A stretch of 64,000 nt of DNA from Neoarius graeffei (lineage: Eukaryota; Chordata; Actinopteri; Siluriformes; Ariidae). The position numbers were made by a program, and so were the translations under genes. Below the pieces are notes generated by a model, which saw only the letters and a list, made by a program, of their open reading frames with translations, was not told the DNA's origin and did not search any database. The stretch is taken from contig NC_083589.1 of NCBI RefSeq assembly GCF_027579695.1, forward strand, positions 40,044,335-40,108,334. Direction: 5' to 3'. Below, in pieces: positions 45,790 to 58,093 of this stretch (position 1 is the stretch's first letter; every line of letters starts with the position of its first letter).

Positions 45790-46668
45790 ATGTGTATTAC
45801 GTCACTCTACCCAGTGGAGAGTGTGCAATATTGCTACAATATTGCACTTTGTCAAGACAACATGACGTCACACGTTGGAGCTGATGCGAAGATCCAATGA
45901 CAAAACTTTTCTGCTGCGCAGAACCATTTCTTTGTCCACTGGGAAAGAGAAAAGACAAGGCTAATCCAGCATTACTGCTAGGATTAGCGATGCTATAATT
46001 AAGCATGAAATAAATAAACTGAAAACTGAAACTAAAGACGCGCTGAACACCCGAAAAGCTACCAAAACCTCATTAGATATTCTTCATGCATATTTACAAG
46101 AGAAAAACATACCAATGGACGTCGAAAAACTGGAAAAGACACGTCGGAGACGTAAAACTTCTGCGCTAACAAGCAACTGTGACAATTCGTAAACAAACAT
46201 GGCTGCCAGGTTTGCTTCATTAAAAACGGAAGGTTTTGAGAGAATTTTGGCTGCCAGGTCGCTCCATTGTGTGTAAATACTTAAGTACGAGTGAAAAATA
46301 CTGTAGCAAGTGTGCGTGGAAGAAGAGTCTGGAGAGAGAAATCTTAGTTTCTCGGTCGTTAGCCTGTACTACTAGCTCTTGATAGCACTGGCTTGGCTGC
46401 ACTAGCGTTGGCCTTCGCTAACACTACTGCTGAATGCTACAGCGGTTGGAAGGTGACTGCACTGCTGCGCTAACAGCACCGAGTCACAAGTAAGCTAGCG
46501 TTGGCCTTCGAGAATGCTGATATGAAGTGTGTGTATGTATAATAATAACAATAATAATGGCTTTTTTTCGTAGTATATCTGATATATTCGATTCAGCTAG
46601 CATGATATTGAACTCATCTTCAACTCGTTCAGTATCATGCTAGCTGAATGGAATATATCTGATATACC
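45790..46668 (+). mobile_element. Crypton-like non-autonomous element
   Basis: Homologous, in the opposite orientation, to 10203-11310. A degraded frame at about 46038-46165 reads KDALNTRKATKTSLDILHAY and LQEKNIPMDVEKLEKTRRR. It is followed by ATGGCTGCCAGGTTTGCTTC (46199), and by a 95-bp palindrome at 46573-46667. KATK then YLQEK is the Crypton/DUF3504 N-terminal signature. No recombinase domain. Confidence 0.5.
46573..46667. repeat. 95-bp imperfect palindrome
   Basis: GTATATCTGATATATTC on the left is mirrored by GAATATATCTGATATAC on the right, with further pairing through TCAGCTAGCATGATA. A half copy lies at 10201-10242. Confidence 0.8.
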
Positions 46669-46884
46669 ACTCAACGCCAGACAACATTATTTAAAGATCC
46701 AACACCTGATGCATCTTCATTTGGCAAAAATGATCACACTTTGGACTTCCTGAAAGTATGTTGGCAGGAATGACCTTTACATGACCCTTATTGATGCCCC
46801 TAGCTCAATTAGAAATGACTCTGTCTGAAGCTGCTCTGTCCCAGCAGAGTGAGTGAAGGCTGGTGAATATTAGAGAATACTAAT

Positions 46885-47261
46885 CTCATCTCATCTCATT
46901 ATCTCTAGCCGCTTTATCCTGTTCTACAGGGTCGCAGGCAAGCTGGAGCCTATCCCAGCTGACTACGGGCGAAAGGCGGGGTACACCCTGGACAAGTCGC
47001 CAGGTCATTACAGGGCTGACACATAGACACAGACAACCATTCACACTCACATTCACACCTACGGTCAATTTAGAGTCACCAGTTAACCTAACCTGCATGT
47101 CTTTGGACTGTGGGGGAAACCGGAGCACCCGGAGGAAACCCACGCGGACACGGGGAGAACATGCAAACTCCGCACAGAAAGGCCCTCGCCGGCCACGGGG
47201 CTCGAACCCGGACCTTCTTGCTGTGAGGCGACAGCGCTAACCACTACACCACCGTGCCACC
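46885..47261 (-). mobile_element. V-SINE, apparently chimeric
   Basis: Full-length, but its two flanks do not match each other: the tail side has GAGAATACTAAT (46873-46884) and the head side CTCACATAAATAT (47262-47274). The head flank matches the target duplication of the SINE at 61392-61764; the tail flank matches the flank of the SINE fragment at 50637-50891. Confidence 0.9.
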
Positions 47262-47269
47262 CTCACATA

Positions 47270-48040
47270 AATATGAATTGGACATTTTTAGTTCACTTTA
47301 GCTTCTGCAAACGCACAACTCTACTAAAAGACTGATAAACGAGGCTCAATGTCCCCAACATTGAAACCTGAAAGCTTTAGAAACTCTAACAGACCTTTAC
47401 TTTTTAACAGGACTGTTTTGGGATTTTGCTGAGTTTACCTTCAACTGTCTGATTTTTTTTCAAAGTAATGAACTGCGTAGGCAGGAAAATCACCGTGTTT
47501 TCTAAATGCACTCCTGAGAATGACTCATTAACTAGGGGAATTAAATGTGATATTTTTGACATGTTAATCATGTCTGACTCATGTTTGACTTTCAGAAGTT
47601 CAGGGTTTTTTTCTTTGCTCCACTTTCATCTCTATTTAATAATTTCAGAATTGGTGTCTTGTATTCTTCTAATAGGAAATGTTAGATCGTTTCAACTATT
47701 TTCAAGATATTTTCACTTGCTAAGATCTCATTTTTTGCAGTGCAGACCATTTTTATCCCCCATTGGCTGAAAGGCCCGAAGGGGGATTATGTCATGGTGA
47801 AGTCCATCTGTCCGTCCATCCTGGAAAGAGTTCTCGCCTTCTGAAATCAACTCCTGTCACAATTTTTGGAGGAATTTCACGAAACTTGGCAAAAGGCTTT
47901 GTTATAGGACAGTAATACGCATATTGCAATTTCGTTGACAATATATTATAGCGGGGGATGTTGTGCACTCAGAGCACTCTTGTTGTGTTTATTTTTTGCA
48001 AATTCAGTAAATAAAAACATTATACAAAACGTCTGACAAA
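47270..48040 (-). other. Unassigned part of the inverted duplication
   Basis: Contains a frame (47468-47770) mirrored at 60883-61185, with no known product, and a GGCCCGAAGGGGGATTATGT ... GTCCGTCC block (47770-47960) similar in theme to 30352-30812. Confidence 0.6.
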
Positions 48041-48049
48041 ATCATTTCC

Positions 48050-48320
48050 ACTTAAACCGACGAAATGACAGTAATAATTCTTGAAAAATAAAAAAAAGAT
48101 ACAGTCTTGCTATGAAATACTTTCATTTTTTTGGTTTGTTTTTTTTTTGGGGTGTTTTCGAATAGTTTTTATTTCATCCTCAGTTGGTTCAGCAACCCGC
48201 TCCACCATTTTGTTTTTCTCTACTCGCGGTATATGAGCTGATAGCCTAGTAGTAGTGTAGCCAATCAGTGAGCGCGATTGCTCATATCCAGTGAATGTGG
48301 ATAGAATAATTAGATATTGT
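48050..48320 (-). mobile_element. Crypton-like fragment (left arm)
   Basis: Mirror of 60420-60660; on the - strand it contains MVERVAEPTEDEIKTIRKHP, a variant of the 24-codon start at 19791-19865. Confidence 0.5.
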
Positions 48321-48395
48321 ATGCATGTTATATGATGCAAACTGTAACTCTTACCAGTGGTATACTCAATAGTGTGCTCCCACTCCTGGAATATA

Positions 48396-50620
48396 CAGTC
48401 ATTGGGAAAAAGAAAGTGCACCCTCCTTCCTCCTATGTTTTTATGTATCAGGACCCAAATAACAATTTAACTTCTGGTGGCAGTTTAAAAAAAAACAAAA
48501 AACAGCAGATTTAAATATGTAGTCATTTTTCCCCAAAAAGTAAACCAGCATTCAGAAACCATGTGAGAATAAATAAAAATAAATACAGCCTATAATTGAA
48601 TAACATGTAGAACCGCCTTTAGCAACAATTACTCGAAGTAGACTTTTTCTGTAGGAGTTTATCGGTCTCTCACATTAAGCTGCTGGACAAATGGCCTCAC
48701 ATTTGTCTCAGGAATATTCTGGTATATAGTGGACTTAATTATTCTCTCAATGACTGCAAGTTTCCCAGGTCCCGTGGCTGCAAAACAAGCTCGTACCATC
48801 ACCTCTCCCCCACCATGCTCGTCAGTGGTACGAGGTGTTTGTGCTGTTACATTGTGTTTGGTTTTCTCCAAAAACGGTGCTTTGCATGATAACCAAACCT
48901 TTCCACCTCGGTCTTATGAGCCCAAAGGATATTGTTCCAGAACTTTTGTGGTTTGTTTAGATGCAATTTTGCAAGCCTAAGTCCGTAGACTTTTTTGAAG
49001 GAAAGGTTTTTTTTCCGAGCCACTCTTCAATGAAAGCCATACTTATTCAGTCTTATGATTGTGCTGTCGTGAACATAAACATTTAATGTGCTTCTAGGGG
49101 CCTGCAGGTGACAGTGTTTTTCTTTATATCTCTGAGCATTAAGTGGCCTGGATTTGCTGGGACACCAATTCCATCAAGATTAGCAACTTTCTTGATGGTT
49201 CTTCATTTGTAAACAATCTTTCTCCTCGAAGAATGGTGAATTTCAAATTTTCTGGAGATGGCCTTATAACCCTTCACAGATTGTTCAACAGCTGAGGTCA
49301 CAGCTGATGTCCTTTCTTCTTGGCATGATGTAGACACACACCTGAGTGTTCCAGAAGCGCAAACTGCCAAAAGTTCTGATTGTATCGAGGTAGTCACACT
49401 TCTTCATGATTAACTAATCTTGGGCATTTTATTAATAATACCTGGCTGCTAATTACTGTCTTAATGATTGTGGAAGTACAAAGGGTGCACTTATTTTTTT
49501 TTTTCCTACCTGGTTTCTGAATGTTGGTTTAGTTTTTGAGGAAAAATGACTCTGCTGTTTTGTTTTTTTTTGTCACTTCAGGTCCGTTGCTTCTTGTTTA
49601 TAGAAGTCGATAAGGACCAATCAGTTGTGACTTAGGGTGTATTCAGACCAGGATAGTTCGATAGTTCACTTGCTTTGGTCCGAACCAAATGTTTTTTTTA
49701 TTTTTTCATTTTGGTGCGGTTCGCTTTCACACTGTACATTTTAGTAAGCGGACCAAAATTTGTCAACAAAGCCACGCGCCCTGAGGTCGTTCAGCTATTG
49801 GTCAGAGACGACACGCGCACAAAGCGTTAAGTTCAAAAGTAGTCACGGAGGATAGCGCTGATGAGCGCACATCATGTTGTGACAGTTCTGGCTCTTCACG
49901 CAATAGATGAATTTCTTTTTTGCGTCGCTAGTACCGCCACTTTTTGAAAGAATGTCCCTGATTTTAATGTAGGTCTGACGGAGTTTCTTCACTTTTAGCC
50001 GACATTGTTCTGGGGAGCGCGTGAACCCCTTCTCCTTCATTTTCTCACTGAATACAGCAAACACGTCGGCATTTTTGTGTTCTCTCCAAAAGCTCAGATA
50101 TGTGGACATCTGCCCATATATCCACAAGGGTACGCGTTTCTTCCTCGGCCCACGTTTGCCCCCTACTCATTTTCTGTACTCTGTAGTCTAGCCTACCACT
50201 GGTCTGAATGACTGAACGACTGTTGTAAGGTTCCCTTGACAACCGAAACAGTGTTTGCGCTTTGCGGTGGAGTGTCAAGACTCTGTTTCCCATAATGCTC
50301 GACAAACGACGGAAGCTCCCGAGGTACAAAAAAGCAAAACTGTCGGATTAGGTTCGGTCTGCTTTCACACCTCCAAAAGATCCGCACCAGGGTTCCTTTG
50401 GTCCGGACCGAGTCTGACCTTGCAGCTCGGTCTCGGTCCGCCTGTTTGGTCCGGACCAGAGTTCGGTGGTTTGTATTCAGACCAACCCAAAAGGTCCGGA
50501 CCAAGGGAAATTTGGTTCGTTTGGTCCGGACCAAACAACGTAGGTGTGAATACGCCCTTAATTCCTGATGAATAAAAACAGAATTGAAGAAGGGTGTACT
50601 TTCTTTTTCCAATGACTCTG
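48396..50620 (-). mobile_element. Tc1-like element with nested Harbinger (left arm)
   Basis: Ends CAGTCATTGGGAAAAAGAAA and, inverted, CAGAGTCATTGGAAAAAGAA. Degraded transposase on the - strand: HTH block GYKAISRKFEIHHSSRRKIV near 49200-49397, and EHGGGEVMVRACFAATGPGK near 48750-48871, the G-GS-M-WGC-type catalytic neighbourhood of Tc1. The Harbinger element is at 49635-50557. Confidence 0.75.
49635..50557 (-). mobile_element. Harbinger element with Myb/SANT-like frame (left arm)
   Basis: Ends GGGTGTATTCAGACC and, inverted, GGGCGTATTCACACC; target duplication TTA at 49632-49634 and 50558-50560. The Myb/SANT-like frame is the same as in 58470-58841, but a CA pair is missing near 50080, which shifts the frame. 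GGTCCGGACC palindromes recur near the right end. Confidence 0.8.
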
Positions 50621-50636
50621 TTGAATAAACGCTGTA

Positions 50637-50891
50637 TCACAGGGCTGACACATAGACACAGACAACCATTCACACTCACATTCACACCTACGGTCAATTT
50701 AGAGTCACCAGTTAACCTAACCTGCATGTCTTTGGACTGTGGGGGAAACCGGAGCACCCGGAGGAAACCCACGCGGACACGGGGAGAACATGCAAACTCC
50801 ACACAGAAAGGCCCTCGCCGGCCACGGGGCTCGAACCCGGACCTCCTTGCTGTGAGGCGACAGCGCTAATCACTGCACCACCGTGCCGCCC
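50637..50891 (-). mobile_element. Truncated V-SINE (head part only)
   Basis: Starts abruptly at TCACAGGGCTGACAC in the middle of the core and runs to the head. The flank beyond the head is GAGAATACTAAT (50892-50903), identical to the flank at 46873-46884. Confidence 0.95.
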
Positions 50892-50903
50892 GAGAATACT
50901 AAT

Positions 50904-51702
50904 TTAAAATGGAAACATACAAGTGTTCACAATTTTCTCTCACTTGTCATTATGAACCAGAGCAAACTGAGCACTCTCTCATTACTGAAGTGACGTGATG
51001 CTGAAAGATACAAAACAAACAAACCGGAAAGCATGAAGTGTTCATGAAACATGGCTATTTAAAATCAGTCTCAAATATCACGAGGGTTTAGAGGCTGTTT
51101 GTTCAGTTGAAGCCTGTAATAAATGAGGAAAAAACAATCTTTCCTCAGGCTGTGGTTAGAACAGCAAATTCCTTGTTTACTGAGAGCACACACCACTCAC
51201 CAGTGTTTCTCACACACACCCACTGTGTTAAATTACTGAGAGGCTCAGTGCTCTTTTTGCCCCTAACCACAAAATAATCAGAAAGAGCAGTTGGAAAAGT
51301 AGAGGCTGCCCACAAATCCAGTACGTGCACTTCTTTTCTTTCTTTCTTTTTAAGTTTCCTCTCCTCATTCAAAAAATATAATTGAAAAACACGTGGGAGG
51401 CAAATAAGCTCGAAAAAAATTATTATGCGCATCATACAATTTGCAGCAAAACGGGAAGGAATGGGGAAATATAAAAAAGAAAATAGAAAAAATACAAAGA
51501 AGAATACAAAGACAAACAATGCAACACACAGGAAAATTCGAAAGAGTGAAAGTTGCATATTATCATTGCTGCAAAAGAAGAATGTGCTTGTTTTTCTCAT
51601 TGCATTCACTGTTGCTGCTGTATTGTATTCCATAAAGGTGTTAGACGCAATTCTCTGCCCCGTAGCCCCAATTGTAGACGTGATTTCTACTGTCAGAGCA
51701 AA
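50904..51702. other. large1 intron, nothing recognised
   Basis: AT-rich; the 204-codon frame 51145-51759 on the - strand is Phe-rich low-complexity sequence and not considered a gene. Confidence 0.5.
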
Positions 51703-51845
51703 ATATGTACAGTCCTGTGCAAAAGTCTTAGGCACATGTAAAGAAATGCTGTCGACCAAAATTGGCTTAAAAAATAATGAAATTAAATGTTTCAGCTTTA
51801 AAAAAATACTAACAAAATACTATAAACTATATAATAAATAAAATA

Positions 51846-53684
51846 CTATAACATGGTAGCCGCGGGGTCTTAAAAGTCTTAAATTTAATATTCCAAAATT
51901 AAGGCCTTAAAAAGTCTTAAATTGCTTTGCCCAAGTCTTAATTGTTTTAAACAAAGGTCTTAAATTTACTCATACTATTCTACGATGTGAAAACGTGGGT
52001 TTTGCGTAACATCAGTGAATTTCTTGGAGTATGCGCAAAGAAAGAAACAATATTGATACATTTTCGTGCCAGCGCAATCGTCGGAGTCCGTGGTGGAGAG
52101 GAGACTCCGTGAATCGCAGCATGGGGAAGTGTCATCTTAATCAGTAGTGGCTTTCAGATGAAAGATATCGTGATTGGGTGAGGGAGGTTCCTGGAAGTGA
52201 CGTTGAAGCAAGATGCTGTGTTTGTCGAAAGGCCTTCAAGTTGTCCACTATAGGTCATTTCGCTTTAGAGTCTCACATGAAGAGCTCAAAGCACATTGCA
52301 TCTGCCCTCCACCGCCACCAGCCCATCGCTCAGTTCTGCACGGTTCCATCTCCGAATGCACCTGGAGTTGGCACGAGCACCACTATCGAACGCCAGCAGC
52401 ATCAGCCAAGCCAGACATCATCAGCAAGGCTAGCAACAACACAAGGGCCGAGCAGTGGCATGATGGGTGTCGGTGGAACCCTGACACTTCGGGCAGAGGT
52501 GCTCTGGATTTTAAAAACAATTCTGGAACACCACTCGTACAGCTCGAATGAGGGCATAAGCGAACTCTTTAAGGCTGTGTTCCCAGACTCGGAAGTCACT
52601 ACAACATTCTCCTGTGGAAAAAACAAAACGTCTTGCACAACAAAATTCGGTTTTGTTCCTTATATAATGAAGGAGTTGGTCAAAGACGTTAACGAGGCAA
52701 GTGGTGGATTTCTCTCATTGTGTCTCTTATCCATCCACCTCCACATCTATGTCTTCCCTCCCTCCCTTGTTTACTAGGAGTATTTACATTTCTTTTTATT
52801 CTTCAAAATGTAAAATGGTTGAAGCAAGTTGAATGCTGGGAAACTAAGACAAAGAGTTTGTCTGTTTATTATCTCTGGGTGCATGGTCATAATTAGTTTA
52901 GAGACCGTTCTTTAGGCCTCGAGTTGGGCCCTCAGTTTGGCTTTTTGACTGGTGAGTGCACACCATGTACTGGTACGCCAATTGCATTTTTGTGCACCTT
53001 TAAGAGACTTTCGACTTACCTCTTTTCTATCGATCTATCTATCTCTCTTCCCATCTATCCCCCTCGTCTCTTATCTATCTATGCCCCTCTGTATCTCTCT
53101 CCCTCCCTCGTTTACAAGGGTACAAAATGTAAAATGGTTGAAGCAAGTGCTGGGAAACTAAGACAAAGAGTTTGTCTGTTTAGAGTGTTGTGAATGTTTT
53201 GATATTTTATTAAAAAAAAAAAAAAAATACACCCACATCACTTTTTTTATTTTAAGTATCATCTCTGGGTGCATGGTCATAATTAGTTGAGAGACAGTTC
53301 TTTAGGCCTCGAGTGAGGCCCTCAGTTTGGCTTTCTGACTGGCGAGTGCACACCTTTGGCATTAATGTGTTGGTACTGTATGCCTATTGCATTTTTGTGT
53401 ACCTTTAAGGCCATGACGTGGACCCTACGTTGTGCTCCTTTCTTCCAGGTTTAGACTTGTTTTTTTGTCTTGAATGTGAAGATTCGACAAGCAATGCACA
53501 TAATGACTTAAGTATATAACTTTTATAATAAAAGTATTTTTACTTGAAACATTTGTCATTATTGTGAATTTGATCTGGTGTTCTACGACCGCATAATGGG
53601 TGCGATGTAAGTCTTAATTCTCATTTAAGTGGTCTTAAAAAGGTCTTAAAAAAGTCTTAAATTTATGGTGGGGAAACCCTGTAT
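51846..53684 (+). mobile_element. hAT-like element with GTCTTAAA-rich ends
   Basis: Both ends are packed with (A)AGTCTTAAA motifs in inverted orientation, with CCACCATAAATTTAAGAC at the right (inverted) and GTCTTAAATTTAATATTCC at the left. It contains a coding fragment (52178-52777) and an internal direct repeat (about 52806-53004 and 53124-53409). No clean target duplication was seen, so the exact limits are approximate. Confidence 0.55.
52178..52777 (+). pseudogene. hAT transposase N-terminus with zinc finger
   Basis: The frame reads REVPGSDVEARCCVCRKAFK, then HFALESHMKSSKHIASALHR. This is a C-x2-C ... H-x5-H finger of the hAT type, followed by a Ser/Pro-rich linker, then LWILKTILEHHSYSSNEGIS and a KFGFVPYIMKELVKDVNEA helix. 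This arrangement is common in a fish hAT family. After that the homology stops; the catalytic domain is absent. Confidence 0.6.
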
Positions 53685-54533
53685 AAACAGCAGTAAGCCA
53701 TAATAAATGAAACAAAGTCAATATTTGGTGTCAGACGACCCTTTGCTTTAAACAAAAACAAAACAAAAAAACCTAGTCTCAGGTACAGTGAGTGCAGTTT
53801 TATGCGGAAATGAGCTGTAGGTTTTACTGAGCATCTTACAGAACCAGCCGCAGTTCTTCTGGACACTTTGACTGTCACACTCGCTTCTTCATTTCACACC
53901 AAAACCCAGCAGCCTTCATTATGTTTCCTTTTTTAATCTGAGAAGTGCTCTCTTATGGAATATGCTGCTCAGATACAAACTTTTTTTTTTTCCGTGTAAC
54001 ATTTAATTTTGTGCTGGAAAACGAACGTTTGGACTCTAAAATGTTTTCGTACCGACTCGATAATGCAGAAGGTCATAAAATAGAAATCTATACCAAAGTC
54101 TGTATGGAAAAAAAAAAAAAGGGGGCCTAAGACTTTCGCACAGTACTGTGTGTTCCATATACTGTATGTTCAGTGCATATACATGCTGTATATATGTACA
54201 GTATATACCAGACTGCCTGTTTATTACTGTATGTGTACCAATATAGTAACTGATTAACTGGAAACTCGTTGTATTTTGCGTTATTAACATGATTACAATG
54301 TTCAATGTAACGTGTGACCTTAAAATGCTGTGACGTCAAGAAAGCCATGCTTTAATGGAGAGGAACTTTATTAATGCATCTGTGCAAGAGACAGTTCAGT
54401 AAGTAAATAAATTTAAAAAAAAACAACAGCCACTTACTGATGACACTGTGGCTAAACATAAAGAAAGACAACAACGCAATTTGGTCTCCTAAAGACAGAC
54501 CTGTTTCTTAGAAAAATACACTTTGTGTGTCCA

Positions 54534-54832
54534 GAAGAACCAGCCACAGTTCTTCTGGACACTTTGACTGTCACACTCGCTTCTTCATTTCGCACCAAAA
54601 CCCAGCAGCCTTCATTATGTTTCCTTTTTTAATCTGAAAAGTGCTCTGTTATGTAATATGCTGCTCAGATACAAACTTCTTTTCCCCCGTAACATTTTAT
54701 TTTGTGCTGGAAAACGAACGTCAGGAACTCTAAAATGTTTTTGTACCGACTCGATAATGCAGAAGTCATATAATAGAAATCTATAACAAAGTTTGTATGA
54801 AAAAAAAGGGTGCCTGAGACTTTTGCACAGTT
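54534..54832 (+). repeat. Partial second copy of the MITE at 51703-54155
   Basis: GAACCAGCCACAGTTCTTCT to CTTTTGCACAGTTC repeats 53842-54143 with scattered differences. Confidence 0.85.
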
Positions 54833-55931
54833 CTTTGTGCGTATAAATTCAAACAGGACTGTTATGGAGCTCTGATGAATTGTTTACTTGCCCGTGTGGA
54901 CACTGGAAGACCGCAGTGCATTAAGGTCAGCTGATCTAATGAGGCTCTGAATAAACTTCAGCCTGTGTAGCAGCCAGAGTCTCACTGGTCTGAACATATC
55001 GTCTACAACACTGGCTACCAGTCCTACTGTTAAAATAAAAAAATCAGTGAACTGGGATTTGGCTATTTGAATAACTTTGTTTCCTGTTACAAAGGTCAGT
55101 TGTCCTGGCATGATGCAGATTTTTTTTTTTTATGAATAAGAAATTTAAGTGCATATTCTGGACCAATTTTGGATTTTTTTCTATGAAAGAATGTCCCTTT
55201 ACACACTCATCCAGAAGGGTAATTTTGCACAAGGCCATCTGTCTACAGCAGAAAAAAATAAAATAAAATGCATCTGGAAAAATCCCGAGGGAGTCTGGAG
55301 CCAGATTCGTGACGTCACCTGCGGAAGTGCCAGCAGGCTGCGCGAGCTTTGCACGGTTTCAGTGCACAGCCTGTATAGACCAAGCGCTCCCATTTCTCTT
55401 TTGGAAAACGATGAGTACTAATCCCATCATGATTGGTGTTGCTACACCCTCCTACGATACATCTGTTAACCATTTTAATAATTACACGATAACGTTGAAG
55501 AAATTGGCAGAAAACCACCAGGTCGTTTTCTCATAAACAAACCAGCGCTGACGTAGGATTCAGAAGGAGGCGTCCCAAACGCGATGTCACGAAAATTAAT
55601 GTTTGCCAGGAAATCCAAATGCCAAGTTTTTTCAGAGGCGGACCAATTCGCCTCAAATGGCTTGATTTCAACTGAATTTTTCTGGTATTGCGCAAGGTAA
55701 AAAAAATTGCAGAGAATGCAGAATGTGACAGATATTTGACCAAAGTTTAATATTAAATAGGAGAGTTACATTGATCTTGCTCCTGAATTTACCCGTGATA
55801 TGCACTTTAAGGCCATTAGTCATTATTATGCTAATAAGAAATATGTATTCCTTAGTAAACAATACATTATTTTTTATAAATAATTTTTGTATACATTTCT
55901 ATTTGCTATAGACATCTTTTTTTTAATTTAT
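54833..55931. other. large1 intron, no assigned element
   Basis: Several short open frames on both strands between 54884 and 55862. The - strand frame 55315-55518 (RYRVIIKMVNRCIVGGCSNT, then a HRFPKE segment) resembles the start of a THAP finger (C-x2-4-C ... FP) and may be a transposon or THAP-type fragment; not firm. Confidence 0.4.
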
Positions 55932-56165
55932 TACCTCCGGCAAGGAGGTTATGTTTTCGGTAGCATTGGTTTGTTTGTTTGTTTGTTGGTTTGTCTTTTA
56001 GCAACATTACGGAAAAAGTAACGAACGGATTGCTCTGAAATTTTTTCCAGAGGTGTGACTGGGCACAAGTAACAATCCGTTAAATTTTGGCAGTGATCCG
56101 GATCACCTTCTGGATCCCGGATTTTTTTTTAAAGGATTCTTGGTGGAGGTCTGTGCTCTCCGAGT
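55932..56165 (+). repeat. Interspersed repeat (ACCTCCGGCAAGGAGGTTAT)
   Basis: Starts with the short hairpin ACCTCCGGCAAGGAGGT, then TTTG repeats, TTAGCAACATTACGGAAAAA, and ends GGTGGAGGTCTGTGCTCTCC. Common in fish; related in theme to 45220-45600. Confidence 0.6.
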
Positions 56166-56189
56166 GCTTTTCTAGTTGTTCTTGTTTTA

Positions 56190-56560
56190 GGCGGCACGGT
56201 GGTGTAGTGGTTAGCGCTGTTGCCTCACAGCAAGAAGGTCCGGGTTCGAGCCCCGTGGCCGGCGAGGGCCTTTCTGTGCGGAGTTTGCATGTTCTCCCCG
56301 TGTCCGCGTGGGTTTCCTCCGGGTGCTCCGGTTTCCCCCACAGTCCAAAGACATGCAGGTTAGGTTAACTGGTGACTCTAAATTGAGCGTAGGTGTGAAT
56401 GTGAGTGTGAATGGTTGTCTGTGTCTATGTGTCAGCCCTGTGATGACCTGGCGACTTGTCCAGGGTGTACCCCGCCTTTCGCCCGTAGTCAGCTGGGATA
56501 GGCTCCAGCTTGCCTCCGACCCTGTAGAACAGGATAAAGCGGCTAACAGGTAATGGATGG
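56190..56560 (+). mobile_element. V-SINE (DANA/Mermaid-type)
   Basis: Full-length copy with target duplication GTTCTTGTTTTA at 56178-56189 and 56561-56572. Confidence 0.95.
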
Positions 56561-56671
56561 GTTCTTGTTTTAATCGCTGTATAAACTACAACTTTAGTAA
56601 TCAAGCCATCAAGAATCTTGGATGGACAACCTGAAAAAATAATGTCTCCACTACCTGGTGTCAGAGGCATA

Positions 56672-57064
56672 ACTAGATAGAACTCGACGCCAACGGCGTC
56701 GATGGGGATGCCTCCGCCCGGTAGACTACACGCCTTATTAAGTTGTGATTTGGGGATGGACATTTGACCTCTCAGTAATCGTGACCTGGTGAAATTACTT
56801 GTATCAGCCTTGGAGACATTGTGTTCACAAGGTTTTCGGACAGACATTTGACCTCACAGTGACCTTGACCTTAGACCTTTTGATCTCAAAATCTAATCAG
56901 TTCATGTTTGTCCCAAAGCGCACAAATGGTGAAAGTTTGGTGAAATTTTCTTTCATTAGCCTTTGAGATATCGCGTTCACAAGGTTTCGGGACGGACGCA
57001 CGCACGGACGGACAACCCGAAAACGTAATGCCTCCTGCACCTTACAGTGGCGGAGGCATAAAAA
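56672..57064 (-). repeat. Interspersed repeat with GTCCGTCC block, inverted copy
   Basis: Reverse-oriented, slightly shorter relative of 30352-30812, including CGACGCCAACGGCGTCGA at one end and TGCCTCCGCCACTGTAAGG (inverted) at the other. Confidence 0.75.
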
Positions 57065-57808
<744 letters not shown>

Positions 57809-58093
57809 TTACATCTGTAACAGAGATACAGCTGCTCCAGCAGTAGCACCAGCATGACTAAAAATAGGACTTTAATAGGAATTGCAATAACGAGATAAAA
57901 AAAAGCCAATGATTGCTGACTGAACACAACAATATTAATACACTGCACATACAACACACACATTAAAGAGAGGAAAGAAAACCAGCACTGAGCTGTTCTA
58001 CGCTTCACTGCTCTTACAGCTTTTATTCAACAGAGTCATTGGAAAAAGAAAGTACACCCTTCTTCAATTCTGTTTTTATTCATCAGGACTTAA

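Larger units (their letters stand above)
46885..50636 (-). repeat. Left arm of a 3.75-kb inverted duplication
   Basis: Near-identical, in reverse orientation, to 58015-61764. It contains, left to right: a V-SINE, unassigned sequence, a GTCCGTCC-type repeat, a Crypton-like block, and a Tc1 element carrying a Harbinger element. Comparable 100-codon stretches differ by about one codon. It lies in the large1 intron downstream of exon 57621-57784. Confidence 0.95.
51703..54155 (+). mobile_element. Fish MITE with ACTGTGCAAAAGTCTTAGGC-type ends, split by a hAT element
   Basis: The left end TACAGTCCTGTGCAAAAGTC and the right end GACTTTCGCACAGTACTGTG are inverted repeats. The body is the familiar fish sequence with GTCAATATTTGGTGTCAGAC and CAGTTCTTCTGGACACTTTG. 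Interrupted by 51846-53684. A partial second copy is at 54534-54832. Confidence 0.7.

Noticed and set aside
51145..51759. 204-codon - strand frame
   Set aside because: Low-complexity Phe/Lys-rich, no homology, and it runs into the end of a MITE.
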